Positions 16,169-24,927 of a stretch of 37,443 bases of DNA are shown here, piece after piece. A program made the position numbers and the translations under genes. The notes beneath the pieces were generated by a model that was given only the letters and a program-made list of their open reading frames with translations, had not been told where the DNA came from and ran no database searches. The stretch is from an uncultured Collinsella sp. (GTDB taxonomy: Bacteria > Actinomycetota > Coriobacteriia > Coriobacteriales > Coriobacteriaceae): contig URBS01000006.1 in the NCBI GenBank assembly GCA_900546085.1, positions 1 to 37,443 on the forward strand, read 5' to 3'. Positions within the stretch are counted from its first letter, which is position 1. Each line of letters opens with the position of its first letter.

Positions 16169-16828
16169 GTGAACAAGAGCAAGCGCATCGCCATCAGTCT
16201 GGTCGCGGGCGTGCTCGCTGCTCTGCTCTGCATGGTTTACGGCTCGTCGATCCGCTCGCAAGCCGAACAGGTCCAGGCTGAGACCTTGGCCAAGTACGGT
16301 GGCGATCGCGTCGAGGTATGCGTCGCGGCGCGCGATATCGATGTGGGTGAGACCCTCGATGAGACCAATGTCATAACCCAGGAGTGGTTGACGAGTCTGC
16401 TGCCGCGTGACGCGGCGACCGAGCTGCGCCAGGTGCGCGGCGACGTGACGACTTCGCGTATTCCCAAAAACGCCGTGATCTGCAATGTCTACACCAAGGC
16501 CGAGAGCCACATGCTCGAGGTGCCTAAGGGCAAGGTCGCCGTTTCGGTGGCGGTCGATGCCGAGCACTCGGTCGGCGGTGCTGCGGGCGTGGGCAGCTAC
16601 GTGGACGTGTACGTGCAAAAAGACGGCGTAACCGATCGGCTGTGCGGTGCGTACGTGATCGATACCAGTGAGGATTCCGGTGCCACGCGCGAGGGCAAGA
16701 TCGAATGGGTGACGCTGGCGGCTGACCCCGAAGACGTCAAGGAACTGCTGGGCGCCTCGGGCAAGGGAACGGTCAGCTTGACGATTCCCGCCACGGCGCG
16801 CGGCAAAAAGAGCGGAGGCGACGAGTGA
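16169..16828 (+). CDS. cpaB: Flp pilus assembly protein CpaB/RcpC-like
   Basis: A 219-residue protein with one N-terminal membrane anchor (about 7-27) and a SAF domain starting VCVAARDIDVGETLDETNV (about 50-68), followed by an RcpC/CpaB-type region containing GSYVDVYVQKDG. CpaB proteins take part in Tad (Flp) pilus assembly; in monoderm bacteria they act outside the membrane without a secretin. GTG 16169 is chosen over the in-frame ATG 16154 because AGGAG lies 6 nt upstream of it, and the resulting basic MNKSKR start suits a membrane anchor. It is the first gene of the tad operon and overlaps tadZ. Confidence 0.85.
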   Translation: MNKSKRIAISLVAGVLAALLCMVYGSSIRSQAEQVQAETLAKYGGDRVEVCVAARDIDVGETLDETNVITQEWLTSLLPRDAATELRQVRGDVTTSRIPKNAVICNVYTKAESHMLEVPKGKVAVSVAVDAEHSVGGAAGVGSYVDVYVQKDGVTDRLCGAYVIDTSEDSGATREGKIEWVTLAADPEDVKELLGASGKGTVSLTIPATARGKKSGGDE

Positions 16829-18477
16829 TGAAGGCGATCTGGCTTGCGTGCTGCGCGTGCGGCGATTACGGGCTGTTGCAGCGGGAAGTCGAGGGCCGTG
16901 ATGCGGGTGCACAGGTGCTTCGCGTGGGTGACCTGGACGGGCTGGTTTCCATGGCGCGGGCGTTTCCGTCGCGCCGCGGGGCTGCCATCATCGCGGCGTC
17001 TCTGTTTGATACCGAAGATGTTCGCAAGGCTGTTGCGCGCCTGACGGCCGAAGGCCGCGTGAGTCGCGTGGTCGTGTTGATAGAAGCGCTCGATCCGTCG
17101 GATATCGAGGGGCTGTTTCGCGCGGGGGCGACCGAGGTCATCGCTGCGCACAGTATATGCGGCAACGGGCGCGCGGGCGAGGGAGCGGTTGATTCCGATC
17201 GGCGCATGACGATTGAGCCCGATGCTTTTGTTGATAGGGAACCCGGGGCGCCTCGCGCTACAAGAGGCCCGCGTGTTGATGATTATGGAAAAGCGGAAGC
17301 CGAGCATGGTCGGCGCCCCCGGAACCCCCTTGTATGCGATGACGCTGGAGGGCCGGCGCAGCATGCTGGCGACTCCCCGGCTGTAGATATGGGATACGTG
17401 CACGGCGTGCATCTGGTGGATGAGCTCGACGAAGTTGAGGGCTTTGCCGGGTGCGGCGAGTTGTCGCTGATGCAGCATGAGCAGATTGCGCAGAACGAGC
17501 TTGCTTCGCAGACCGAACAAGCTGCCATGCCGGCTTGGACGCAGCGTGTGGTTGCGGCGGAGGAGACGGGGACGCTGGCACCGACGCCCGCACCGCCGCC
17601 TCCGATGCCGCCGGCAGACGCTGCCGCTCCGCAGCGTCGAGCTCCGGTCATCTGCGCCATTTCGGGTTCGGGCGGTTGCGGCAAGTCGACGATCGTTGCC
17701 ACCATGGCACACACATCGTCGCTGTTGGGCTTGCGTGCCGCCGTGCTCGACCTGGACCTGATGTTTGGAAACCTTTACGACTTGTTAGGTGTCGATGCTC
17801 CGCGCGATATGGCGGCGCTTATCGAGCCATCGGCGGCGGGCGCGCTCACCGAGCCGGATATCGTAGCCACATCGATGCGCGTGGCGCCGGGCGTTACGCT
17901 CTGGGGTCCCGTCGCGGCGCCCGAGCAAGCCGAGCTCATGGCACGTCCGGTGGAGCTACTGCTTGATGTCCTGCGTCGCGAATCCGACGTGGTCTTTATC
18001 GATACCTCGGTCTTTTGGGGCGACGCCGTGGCGGCTGCGGTGGCGGCGAGCGACCGTTGCCTGGTCGTTGGCGATGCTGCGGTGTCGTCCGCGACATCGG
18101 CGTCGCGCGTCATCGAACTGGCAAGTCGAGTAGGTGTGCCGCGCACGCGCATGAGCGCCGTGTTCAACCGGTTCGGTGCGCGCGGGGCAGACGAGGACGT
18201 CGCCATGCGCTTTGAGATTGCCTGTGCGTTGAGCTCCAAGATTCGTATCGCCGATGGCGGGCAGGATCTCGCCGCGCTCATGGCGTTTGGGCGCGCTGAC
18301 GAGGCGGTGGGGCAGACCAGTGCTTTTGCGACCAGCGTGCGCGAGGCTACGCGCGAGATGCTCGTGGAGCTGGGCTGCGCCGTCGGTCCCTGGAGCGATA
18401 TGGTCGCCGACCGCGCGACCCGCACCGAGCGCCCGCGCATCCGTCTTCCCTGGTCGCGTGAGGGTGATTCGCGATGA
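16825..18477 (+). CDS. tadZ: Tad pilus localisation ATPase TadZ/CpaE-like
   Basis: A 550-residue MinD/ParA-superfamily protein expected to position the Tad machinery. An N-terminal receiver-like domain (about 1-115) lacks an obvious phospho-acceptor pattern. A variable, proline-rich linker (115-272) ends APTPAPPPPMPPADAA. The ATPase domain carries the deviant Walker A GSGGCGKST (281-289) and LDLDLMFGNLYDLL (308-321), then a segment VVFIDTS typical of this superfamily. GTG 16825 (7 nt after GGAGG) or ATG 16828 could start it. It overlaps both cpaB and tadA by 4 bp. Part of the linker (17219-17380) is unusual in that another frame is also open. Confidence 0.85.
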   Translation: MMKAIWLACCACGDYGLLQREVEGRDAGAQVLRVGDLDGLVSMARAFPSRRGAAIIAASLFDTEDVRKAVARLTAEGRVSRVVVLIEALDPSDIEGLFRAGATEVIAAHSICGNGRAGEGAVDSDRRMTIEPDAFVDREPGAPRATRGPRVDDYGKAEAEHGRRPRNPLVCDDAGGPAQHAGDSPAVDMGYVHGVHLVDELDEVEGFAGCGELSLMQHEQIAQNELASQTEQAAMPAWTQRVVAAEETGTLAPTPAPPPPMPPADAAAPQRRAPVICAISGSGGCGKSTIVATMAHTSSLLGLRAAVLDLDLMFGNLYDLLGVDAPRDMAALIEPSAAGALTEPDIVATSMRVAPGVTLWGPVAAPEQAELMARPVELLLDVLRRESDVVFIDTSVFWGDAVAAAVAASDRCLVVGDAAVSSATSASRVIELASRVGVPRTRMSAVFNRFGARGADEDVAMRFEIACALSSKIRIADGGQDLAALMAFGRADEAVGQTSAFATSVREATREMLVELGCAVGPWSDMVADRATRTERPRIRLPWSREGDSR

Positions 18478-19802
18478 GTCTGCAGACGAGGATTAAAGCC
18501 GCTGGCTCGGCCGCCGCGGCTGCCCCCGTTGATGCGGGACGCCGCCGTGCCGTTAAACGCCGCACCAAGCGTGCGGTGATGGACCGCGTGGGCTACGACG
18601 AGGTGGCGCGCATCAGTGCCTACGTCGATCCGGCCCTTGCCCGCTCTGAGTTACGTCCGGCGGTGGAGGCGGCGCTCAACGTGGAAGAGCCGACCGACTT
18701 GGCGACGCCTGAGCGTGAGACCATCATCGACGAGATCCTAGATGACGTGGTAGGCCTGGGACCGCTGCAGCCGCTCATCGAGGACGACACCGTTACCGAA
18801 ATCATGATCAACGGCTGTCGCTCTGCCTTTTTTGAGCGCAGTGGCGTTTTGTACCCCATCGAGCACGCGTTTGAGGACGACGAACAGATCCGTGTGCTCA
18901 TGGACCGTATCATCTCGCCGCTCGGCCGTCGTATCGATGAGCGTAGCCCCATCGTCAACGCCCGCCTCAAGACGGGTTATCGCGTCAACGCGGTGATTCC
19001 ACCCGTGGCGATCGACGGGCCAATCCTCACTATCCGTAAGTTCTCGGACCGTATCTGTTCGCTGGACGAGCTTGTGGGGTTGGGGTCACTGCCGCTTTGG
19101 TATGCGCAGCTGCTGTCGTGCGCGGTGTCGTTGCGGCAGGACTTGGCGGTTGCGGGAGGCACGGGGTCGGGCAAGACCACGCTGCTCAACGCGCTGTCGT
19201 GCGAGATTTCCACCGGCGAGCGCATCGTGACGATCGAGGATTCCGCCGAGCTCAAGTTTGCGCATCATCCGCACGTGGTGCGCCTAGAGGCGCGCGAGGC
19301 TTCAATTGAGGGCGAGGGCGCGGTGACGATCCGCGACCTGGTGACTAATGCCCTGCGCATGCGCCCCGACCGCATCGTGGTGGGCGAGGTGCGCGGTGCC
19401 GAGTGCTGCGACATGTTGCAGGCCATGAACACGGGCCACGACGGGTCGCTCACCACGCTTCATGCGGGTTCAGAACAGGAGACCGTGGTGCGTCTGACGT
19501 TGCTTGCACGTTATGGCATCGATCTGCCGAGCGAGCTCATCGAGGAGCAGATTGCCATGGCACTCGACGGTATCGTGATGTCCGAGCGCCACGCCGATGG
19601 CAGGCGCTTCGTCTCCTCGTATTCGGGGGTGCGACGCGCCGCATCGGGCGGCGTAGAGCTCGAGCGCTATGTGACGTTCGATGCCGCCGAGCGCACCTGG
19701 ACGCTTGACCGCGAGCCGCCGTTTATCGCAGAAGGCCTGCGGTCGGGGACGCTCACACAAGAGGAGGTGGACGAATGGAGATCACTGTGCCCCTCGTCGT
19801 AG
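18474..19802 (+). CDS. tadA: Tad pilus assembly ATPase TadA/CpaF
   Basis: A 442-residue secretion ATPase of the VirB11/CpaF type that powers pilus assembly as a hexamer at the inner face of the membrane. Walker A GGTGSGKTT is at 228-236, Walker B IVVGEV at 301-306, the His box GHDGSLTTLHA at 321-331, and the Asp-box region TIEDSAEL at 253-260. The N-terminal domain includes LIEDDTVTEIMING (101-114), typical of CpaF. It starts at ATG 18474, overlapping the tadZ stop codon (ATGA), and overlaps tadB by 28 bp. Confidence 0.96.
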   Translation: MSLQTRIKAAGSAAAAAPVDAGRRRAVKRRTKRAVMDRVGYDEVARISAYVDPALARSELRPAVEAALNVEEPTDLATPERETIIDEILDDVVGLGPLQPLIEDDTVTEIMINGCRSAFFERSGVLYPIEHAFEDDEQIRVLMDRIISPLGRRIDERSPIVNARLKTGYRVNAVIPPVAIDGPILTIRKFSDRICSLDELVGLGSLPLWYAQLLSCAVSLRQDLAVAGGTGSGKTTLLNALSCEISTGERIVTIEDSAELKFAHHPHVVRLEAREASIEGEGAVTIRDLVTNALRMRPDRIVVGEVRGAECCDMLQAMNTGHDGSLTTLHAGSEQETVVRLTLLARYGIDLPSELIEEQIAMALDGIVMSERHADGRRFVSSYSGVRRAASGGVELERYVTFDAAERTWTLDREPPFIAEGLRSGTLTQEEVDEWRSLCPSS

Positions 19803-20701
19803 GGGGCTTGGCAGGGCTTTCTGTCGCGACGGCGTGCGGGGCGGAACCTCGTGTGCCGCAGGTACCGCCGGCGGAGCTGGCACGTCAGGCGCTCGAGACG
19901 GTGGCAGAGAAGCTGCCGCGTGAGCTGGTGGAAAACGATCTGCTGAAAAAGATCGCCCGTTCGTGGGCATCGCTGGCTCCGGCGCATCGCCTTGGCCTCG
20001 TGATCGAAGATGCTTCGGGACGTTTGGCGTTTCTGCTGCTATCGAGCGGTGTCTGCTGCGTTTTACTAACGATGGTGTCGTTATCGCCCCTCGGATTTGC
20101 CTTGGGACTTGTTGCTCCGTTTGCCGTTGGTGCCGCTCGGGATGGCTTTGAGAGCCGGCGCGAGCAACACGATGCAGAAGAGGCAATGCCCGAGGCGTTT
20201 ACCGCACTTTCCATGTCGCTTGCCTCGGGACATTCGCTGGCCCAGGGCATGCGCTTTGTGGGCGCTCATGCGCAAGAGCCAGTGCATACCGAGTTTTTGC
20301 GGGTGGCGGCGGCGATCGATTGCGGCATCTCGGCGACCGATGCGCTCGATGACTTGCTCGTACGTATCGACGCCCCCGGTCTTTCGCTTGTGACCTTGGC
20401 GCTTAAGGTGTCTCAGCGCACCGGCGCTCCGCTTGCCGACTTACTGTCCGAGGCGTCGAGCATGGTGGGGGAGCGCATTGAGCTCAAGCGCCGCCTGGAT
20501 GTTAAGACGTCGCAGGCTCGCATGTCTGCGCATATGGTCGCGGCGATGCCGGCGGGCATGTGCGCGGTGTTGGCGCTGCTTTCGGCAGATTTTCGTCGCG
20601 GTCTTGCGACGCCTGCCGGCGCGGGCGCTGTGGTGCTGGGTCTTGCCCTCAACGCCGTTGCCCTGGTGGTTGTCCGGCGCATTATGCGGGTGGAGCTATG
20701 A
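19775..20701 (+). CDS. tadB: Tad pilus membrane platform protein TadB
   Basis: A 308-residue inner-membrane protein with a C-terminal type II secretion F (GspF) domain, one of the paired platform proteins of the Tad pilus. Hydrophobic segments lie at the N-terminus (about 4-20), at 85-125 and at the C-terminus (260-300). The GspF region includes the amphipathic MPEAFTALSMSLASGHSLAQ (about 140-160) and APLADLLSEASSM. ATG 19775 follows GAGGAGG. It overlaps tadA by 28 bp and tadC by 4 bp (ATGA), so translation is coupled. Confidence 0.9.
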   Translation: MEITVPLVVGGLAGLSVATACGAEPRVPQVPPAELARQALETVAEKLPRELVENDLLKKIARSWASLAPAHRLGLVIEDASGRLAFLLLSSGVCCVLLTMVSLSPLGFALGLVAPFAVGAARDGFESRREQHDAEEAMPEAFTALSMSLASGHSLAQGMRFVGAHAQEPVHTEFLRVAAAIDCGISATDALDDLLVRIDAPGLSLVTLALKVSQRTGAPLADLLSEASSMVGERIELKRRLDVKTSQARMSAHMVAAMPAGMCAVLALLSADFRRGLATPAGAGAVVLGLALNAVALVVVRRIMRVEL

Positions 20702-21339
20702 GCGCCCCGGTTGCAGCTGCGGCTTGCCTGTGCGCCCTGAGTGTATTTGTCGCGACGGGTTTTGATCGGGCGGATGCACGCAAGATCGCAGGGGCCTGCA
20801 AGCGCGAGGCGGTGCTGGTCGCTGCCGCGGGTCGCTCGGTGGTCGATGCTCTGACCGCGCGAGTGAAGGACGCGGTTGGAGCGGGCGGCCCGGCGCGAGT
20901 GTCGCTCGGCGAAGTGTCCGAGATGATCGATGTTGTGCGCTTGGGTCTTTCGGCCGGTCTTTCGTTTGATGCGGCGCTTGAGATTTTCTGCGCCAACCGC
21001 CGGTCAGTGCTGGCTCTTCGCCTTGAGCGCGCCTGCATGGCGTGGCAGGTGGGCGTGGGCACGCGTGAGGACGAGTTGTTGGCCGCCGCGCGCGACCTGG
21101 ACGTGCGAGCGCTCGAGACCTTTGCCATCACGGTGGGGCAGGCGCTCGCCCTGGGTGCCCCACTTGCCGAGACGCTGGCCGCTCAAAGTCGCGAGATCCG
21201 TGCGGCTCATCGCGCCGCGGTCGAGCGCGAGATCGAGCGTGCGCCCGTCAAGCTGCTGATTCCCACCGGCACGCTCATCTTGCCGGCGTTGCTTCTGTCC
21301 ATATTGGGCCCGCTGCTGGGAGCAGGCGGGATGATGTAG
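20698..21339 (+). CDS. tadC: Tad pilus membrane platform protein TadC
   Basis: A 213-residue GspF-domain protein partnering TadB. An N-terminal membrane segment (2-20) is followed by a cytoplasmic helical region with SEMIDVVRLGLSAGLSFDAAL (about 74-94), and the protein ends in a strongly hydrophobic segment (about 185-205). At 213 residues it is shorter than proteobacterial TadC. ATG 20698 overlaps the tadB stop (ATGA); the frame is open further upstream inside tadB, but that is a shadow. The gene is followed by a fresh ribosome-binding site for flp. Confidence 0.85.
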   Translation: MSAPVAAAACLCALSVFVATGFDRADARKIAGACKREAVLVAAAGRSVVDALTARVKDAVGAGGPARVSLGEVSEMIDVVRLGLSAGLSFDAALEIFCANRRSVLALRLERACMAWQVGVGTREDELLAAARDLDVRALETFAITVGQALALGAPLAETLAAQSREIRAAHRAAVEREIERAPVKLLIPTGTLILPALLLSILGPLLGAGGMM

Positions 21340-21349
21340 GGAGGAATAC

Positions 21350-21583
21350 ATGAACACGATGACTGACGCTGCTGGCAAGGTCCAGGGCTGGGCGTTTTGC
21401 CGGGCGGCACATGTTCGTCAGCGCGCCAAGGAACTATTGCAGGAGGAGAGTGCACAGGGTACCACCGAGTATGCCATCTTGGTCGGCGTGCTCGTGGTGA
21501 TCGCGATTATCGCCATCGTCGCATTTAAGGGCAAGGTCCAAGATCTATGGAACGCTATCAGCGAGGGCATCAACAGCCTGTAG
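21350..21583 (+). CDS. flp: Flp-type major pilin (type IVb)
   Basis: A 77-residue type IVb prepilin, the likely main subunit of the pilus fibre. A 35-residue basic leader is followed by QGTTEYAILVGVLVVIAIIA. With cleavage after Ala35, Glu and Tyr would sit at +5 and +6, as in canonical Flp pilins. The mature protein of about 42 residues is hydrophobic with a short polar C-terminus. The leader is longer than the usual 10-20 residues. A strong GGGAGG ribosome-binding site lies 5-9 nt upstream, suggesting high translation compared with its coupled neighbours. Confidence 0.92.
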   Translation: MNTMTDAAGKVQGWAFCRAAHVRQRAKELLQEESAQGTTEYAILVGVLVVIAIIAIVAFKGKVQDLWNAISEGINSL

Positions 21584-22110
21584 AGGGCGAGCGTCCCATC
21601 GGGGTGCTGCTGGTGTTTGCTTGCCTGACCGTGGCGATAGCGGCGGTGCTTTGGGGGCTTAACGCCGCGCGGCAGCAGCGTCCTGGGACCGCCTCCGATT
21701 TGGGCTCAGATTCGGCGGTGGCGTCTCAAAAAGATGAGATGCGAGATGCGGACGATTCGGATGTCGCTGTCACGGCGCAAACCTTTCTGCGGACGCTCGA
21801 CAAGCGGTCTGGCACTGCGACGGATTCGCCTGAGGGCAACGCGATTGCGGTCCGGCTTGCATGGTCCGAGGACCGACCGATGACCGAAGCGGCGGCGGAT
21901 ATGCTGCGTGCCTATCGCGAGGTACCCACGGCGCAACTTGCTCTGAGCGGCTATCTCGACATCAAGGGAAACGTGTGGGGCGCCATCGTGCGCGACGAAC
22001 GCGGCTGGGTCGATATGGTGACAATTGCCGCGGATGCTGGCGATGCTTCGTGTCGTCTGCGCGCCGTGCGCCTGAGCCCGCAGGCAACGGACTCAAAGGA
22101 GGGATCGTGA
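21547..22110 (+). CDS. Membrane-anchored protein of the tad operon, unknown function
   Basis: A 187-residue protein with one membrane segment (about residues 18-40, GVLLVFACLTVAIAAVLWGL) and an extracytoplasmic part of about 145 residues with no family that I recognise. It sits between flp and a second pilin-like gene, so a role in the pilus is likely from context. ATG 21547 overlaps flp by 37 bp and has only a weak ribosome-binding site; GTG 21604, just before the membrane segment, is an alternative. The acidic linker after the membrane segment is rich in Asp and Ser. Confidence 0.6.
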   Translation: MERYQRGHQQPVEGERPIGVLLVFACLTVAIAAVLWGLNAARQQRPGTASDLGSDSAVASQKDEMRDADDSDVAVTAQTFLRTLDKRSGTATDSPEGNAIAVRLAWSEDRPMTEAAADMLRAYREVPTAQLALSGYLDIKGNVWGAIVRDERGWVDMVTIAADAGDASCRLRAVRLSPQATDSKEGS

Positions 22111-22111
22111 A

Positions 22112-22330
22112 ATGCATGATGTCCTGCGTGAGGAATCTGCCCAGGCGACGGTCGAATACGCCATCGTCACGGTGGTGCTGTTATCGATCGTGCTGGCGAT
22201 CGCGGGACTTTGGCGTGCCGGCACCGATGGGCGCTTGGCGGCGCTGGTTGAGCGGGCGGCATCCCATGGCGTTGCCTCGACGTCGGTTATCGACGCCGCT
22301 GCGGCCGCTAAGGACATCGCGTTGTATTGA
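22112..22330 (+). CDS. Small pilin-like protein (TadE/Flp-type N-terminus)
   Basis: A 72-residue protein starting MHDVLREESAQATVEYAIVTVV. The motif SA|QATVEY gives Glu+5 and Tyr+6 after cleavage behind Ala, the same rule as flp in this operon, and is followed by one hydrophobic helix. It may be a minor pilin or second Flp-like subunit. The ATG has AAAGGAGGG upstream. Its stop overlaps ATG 22330 (TGATG), but that ATG is out of frame with the following TadE-like gene, as described there. Confidence 0.75.
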   Translation: MHDVLREESAQATVEYAIVTVVLLSIVLAIAGLWRAGTDGRLAALVERAASHGVASTSVIDAAAAAKDIALY

Positions 22331-22802
22331 TGCCGCGCGCGAGGACCGGGCGCAGTCTACGGTCGAGGCCGCTTTTTTGCTGCCGACGTTTCTGACACTC
22401 ATCCTTCTCGCGCTGCAACCGGTGTGCCTGCTCTATACGCGCGCGGTCATGGAGTCTGCCGCCGCCGAGACCGCGCGGCTCATGACCACGACGACGGCGG
22501 AGGACGACGATCTTAAGGAGTTCACCCGCCGCCGACTTGCCGCAGTGCCCAACGTTTCGATCTTTCATGCCGGCGGGCCGTTGTCGTGGGATATCGAGCT
22601 TGGCCGGGCCGGTGCGGGTGGCGTCTCGTCCGTGTCCGTTTCCGGCGAGGTCAAGCCGTTGCCTGTGATCGGTGCGTTTGCGCAGGCTATGGGTGGTACC
22701 GCCGAGGGCGGCTACGTTGAGCTCAAGGTCGATGTCTCGTATCAATCGCGTCCCGAATGGCTGGAGGGAGATTATGATTCGTGGATTGCTGCATGGGATT
22801 AA
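22266..22802 (+). CDS. TadE-like minor pseudopilin, start uncertain
   Basis: A TadE-like protein whose mature part begins QSTVEAAFLLPTFLTLILLA after REDRA|Q, followed by about 125 extracytoplasmic residues. The only in-frame ATG upstream is 22266, which would overlap the previous gene by 65 bp and add a leader with no resemblance to TadE leaders (MALPRRRLSTPLRP...). The expected start, ATG 22330 coupled to the previous stop as TGATG, is out of frame by one base: adding one base in GATGCCGCGCGCGAG would give a typical short leader (M-P-A-R-E-D-R-A). Either translation starts at ATG 22266 or at a non-standard ATT at 22326, or there is a frameshift here. The stop at 22800 overlaps the next gene. 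Confidence 0.7.
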   Translation: MALPRRRLSTPLRPLRTSRCIDAAREDRAQSTVEAAFLLPTFLTLILLALQPVCLLYTRAVMESAAAETARLMTTTTAEDDDLKEFTRRRLAAVPNVSIFHAGGPLSWDIELGRAGAGGVSSVSVSGEVKPLPVIGAFAQAMGGTAEGGYVELKVDVSYQSRPEWLEGDYDSWIAAWD

Positions 22803-24927
22803 GTGTTTCTGGTCTAGACGCGTTTTGACGCACCGTCCGAGCTGCCATCGCAAGCGAGGCGGCTTTATGGGTCGAGCCGGTGTCGATCTGTTTATCGAAG
22901 ACGGCGCCTATACCACGCTTTCTTCTGCCGTGGTCATCCTAGTGGTGCTCACATTGTTGTTTTCGTCGACCGCGGCAATATGGAGCATGTCGCGTGCCGG
23001 GGATACCCAGGTGGCGGCTGATAGCGGCGCGCTGGCGGGTGCCAACGTAGTGTCGTCCTATCACACGGCTGCCACGGTGGTTGATGCGAGCATCTTGAGT
23101 CTGGGGCTGGCGGGGTTTGCCACGATCGGGACGGGCCTGGTCGCCATCCTCATCCCGGGTGCCGAGCCGGTTGCCAGCAATATGGTCGACACCGGGATTG
23201 AGATCATTAAAACGCGCAACAAGTTTGCCAAAAGCGCATCGGAAGGCTTACAGAAAATCGAGACGGCTCTGCCGTATCTGATCGCCGCGCGTGCCACGCA
23301 GGCGGTGTCGGCGCAGGATACCGATAGTGTGACCTATACCGGTACGGCGCTTGCCGTGCCCAGGACATCCGAGTCTGACTTCGCTGCGCTCGAGGGGTCC
23401 GAGATCTCGACCGATGCCATTAAAGACACATCAGATGATTTAGAGTGTGCGGCCGAGGAGCTGCGGAAGGCTTCTGAGGACACGGCGAAGGCTAAAGAGC
23501 GTGCTTGGCTGGCGGATTGTGGTGGGTCTGACAAGGGCTCGGTCGGCAGCTGTTCTTGCATGTGGGAGCGTGCGAAAAGCCTAACGGATCTCTCCGGTGT
23601 TCAAAATCCGCATTACTCATCGAGCGTTACGTGGGAGCCCCAAGTTGCCCTTGATCGCGCGAAGGACTACTACCATTGGCGTCTGACAAATGAGAAGCCC
23701 CACGGCTCGAGTGTCGAGATGAAGGCAGAGTCTGCGGCGCGTAAGGCGTTTTATACCTATGCGAGCGCGGAGGTCGATCGGGCGCATATAACCGAGAACG
23801 GAGACAGGGTTTCCTCCTATATTCCGCTGCTGCCGCGCAACTCTGATGAGGTTCGGGCGACGGAACTCTATACCGATGCGGTGTGGCCGACTAGCGTGAA
23901 CGATGACAAGGCGTATCTGCATTACGGGACGACCTGCCCTAACTATAAGAAAGGGACGCCGAGCGGATTTGCTTCGGTTGCCGATTACGATGGACAGGAT
24001 AAATGCAGCAAATGCCATTTTGGCGTTTTGTCGCTTGGTGCTGTTGCGGCGCCTTCAACCTCTATCGAAAACGGCTTCGAATATCACTTCGACGAGTTCA
24101 AAAAGGCCTTGGAGGAATACGTCAAATGTCGGAACAAAGAGCTTGAGCTCATGCGTCAGACCGAGGATGAGGCCGACCGTGCGAGCAATGCGTTTGACCA
24201 GGCCATTAAAGCGCTTTCGGGCGAGCGTCCGCGTATCGCTCCGCCCGGTCGCAACGGCGTGGTTGCCTTTGCGGTTTCGGGTGCCATCTCGAGCCCCGAT
24301 GAGCTCAACTCTTCGTTTAACACGGCAGTCAGGCTTGGCGATCGCGGTGCCATCTCTGCCGCGGTGCTGGCGCCCGATGAGGCGACGGCGCAAAACAACG
24401 TGCTTTCGCGATTTTTCTCGACATTGAAGGAACGCTCGGGTGGCGTTGCCGGCGTACTCGATGGCGTCATGGATGTCTGGGGACGGCTGCTTGTGGGATA
24501 CGGAGACATCCAAGGTTCGGCCGACGAACTTATGGACGAGATGATTAAAGGCCTAGGAGGGGGCAGCGGCGCGTTGGGCTCCATCGCATCGTGGCTCGGC
24601 GATACCGTTTCGGCGTCCGTGGCGGCGCTGGGTTTGGAACCGTGCGACTTGCGCCTGCGAAAGCCGGTGCTGACCGATTCCGCCAACGTCATTAAGAGCC
24701 CGGGGTCTGGCATTGCCGGTCTCTCTCAAGCGCAAGACAAACTGCGAAGTATTCCGTTGGGCGTGACCGATCCCAAGGCGCTTTGCGAGGCGTTGGAGTA
24801 TCAAGTCGAACGCACCATCAGCGGTACGGTGTTCACGCTTGCGGAGATTCCTCTGCCCGGCGGCGGCTCCATCCCGCTCACCGTCGATGTCGCCACGCTG
24901 GTTGGCGCTCTGGGCGGTGGGTCGTAA
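22774..24927 (+). CDS. TadG-like large pilus-associated protein
   Basis: A 717-residue protein with an N-terminal basic leader and one membrane segment (about 50-70), followed by SRAGDTQVAADSGALAGAN (73-91), which matches the TadG/Tad-domain signature (Q-x-A-A-D-x-A-A-L-A). The remainder is extracytoplasmic, with coiled-coil-prone stretches (about 215-245, 440-500) and seven cysteines, C225, C249, C260, C262, C388, C411 and C414, the last two as CSKC. The central part (23400-24200) is lower in GC than its surroundings, as for exposed variable domains. ATG 22774 follows GGAGGGA; it overlaps tadE by 29 bp. It could be the pilus tip or anchoring adhesin, which is inference. Confidence 0.75.
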   Translation: MIRGLLHGIKCFWSRRVLTHRPSCHRKRGGFMGRAGVDLFIEDGAYTTLSSAVVILVVLTLLFSSTAAIWSMSRAGDTQVAADSGALAGANVVSSYHTAATVVDASILSLGLAGFATIGTGLVAILIPGAEPVASNMVDTGIEIIKTRNKFAKSASEGLQKIETALPYLIAARATQAVSAQDTDSVTYTGTALAVPRTSESDFAALEGSEISTDAIKDTSDDLECAAEELRKASEDTAKAKERAWLADCGGSDKGSVGSCSCMWERAKSLTDLSGVQNPHYSSSVTWEPQVALDRAKDYYHWRLTNEKPHGSSVEMKAESAARKAFYTYASAEVDRAHITENGDRVSSYIPLLPRNSDEVRATELYTDAVWPTSVNDDKAYLHYGTTCPNYKKGTPSGFASVADYDGQDKCSKCHFGVLSLGAVAAPSTSIENGFEYHFDEFKKALEEYVKCRNKELELMRQTEDEADRASNAFDQAIKALSGERPRIAPPGRNGVVAFAVSGAISSPDELNSSFNTAVRLGDRGAISAAVLAPDEATAQNNVLSRFFSTLKERSGGVAGVLDGVMDVWGRLLVGYGDIQGSADELMDEMIKGLGGGSGALGSIASWLGDTVSASVAALGLEPCDLRLRKPVLTDSANVIKSPGSGIAGLSQAQDKLRSIPLGVTDPKALCEALEYQVERTISGTVFTLAEIPLPGGGSIPLTVDVATLVGALGGGS

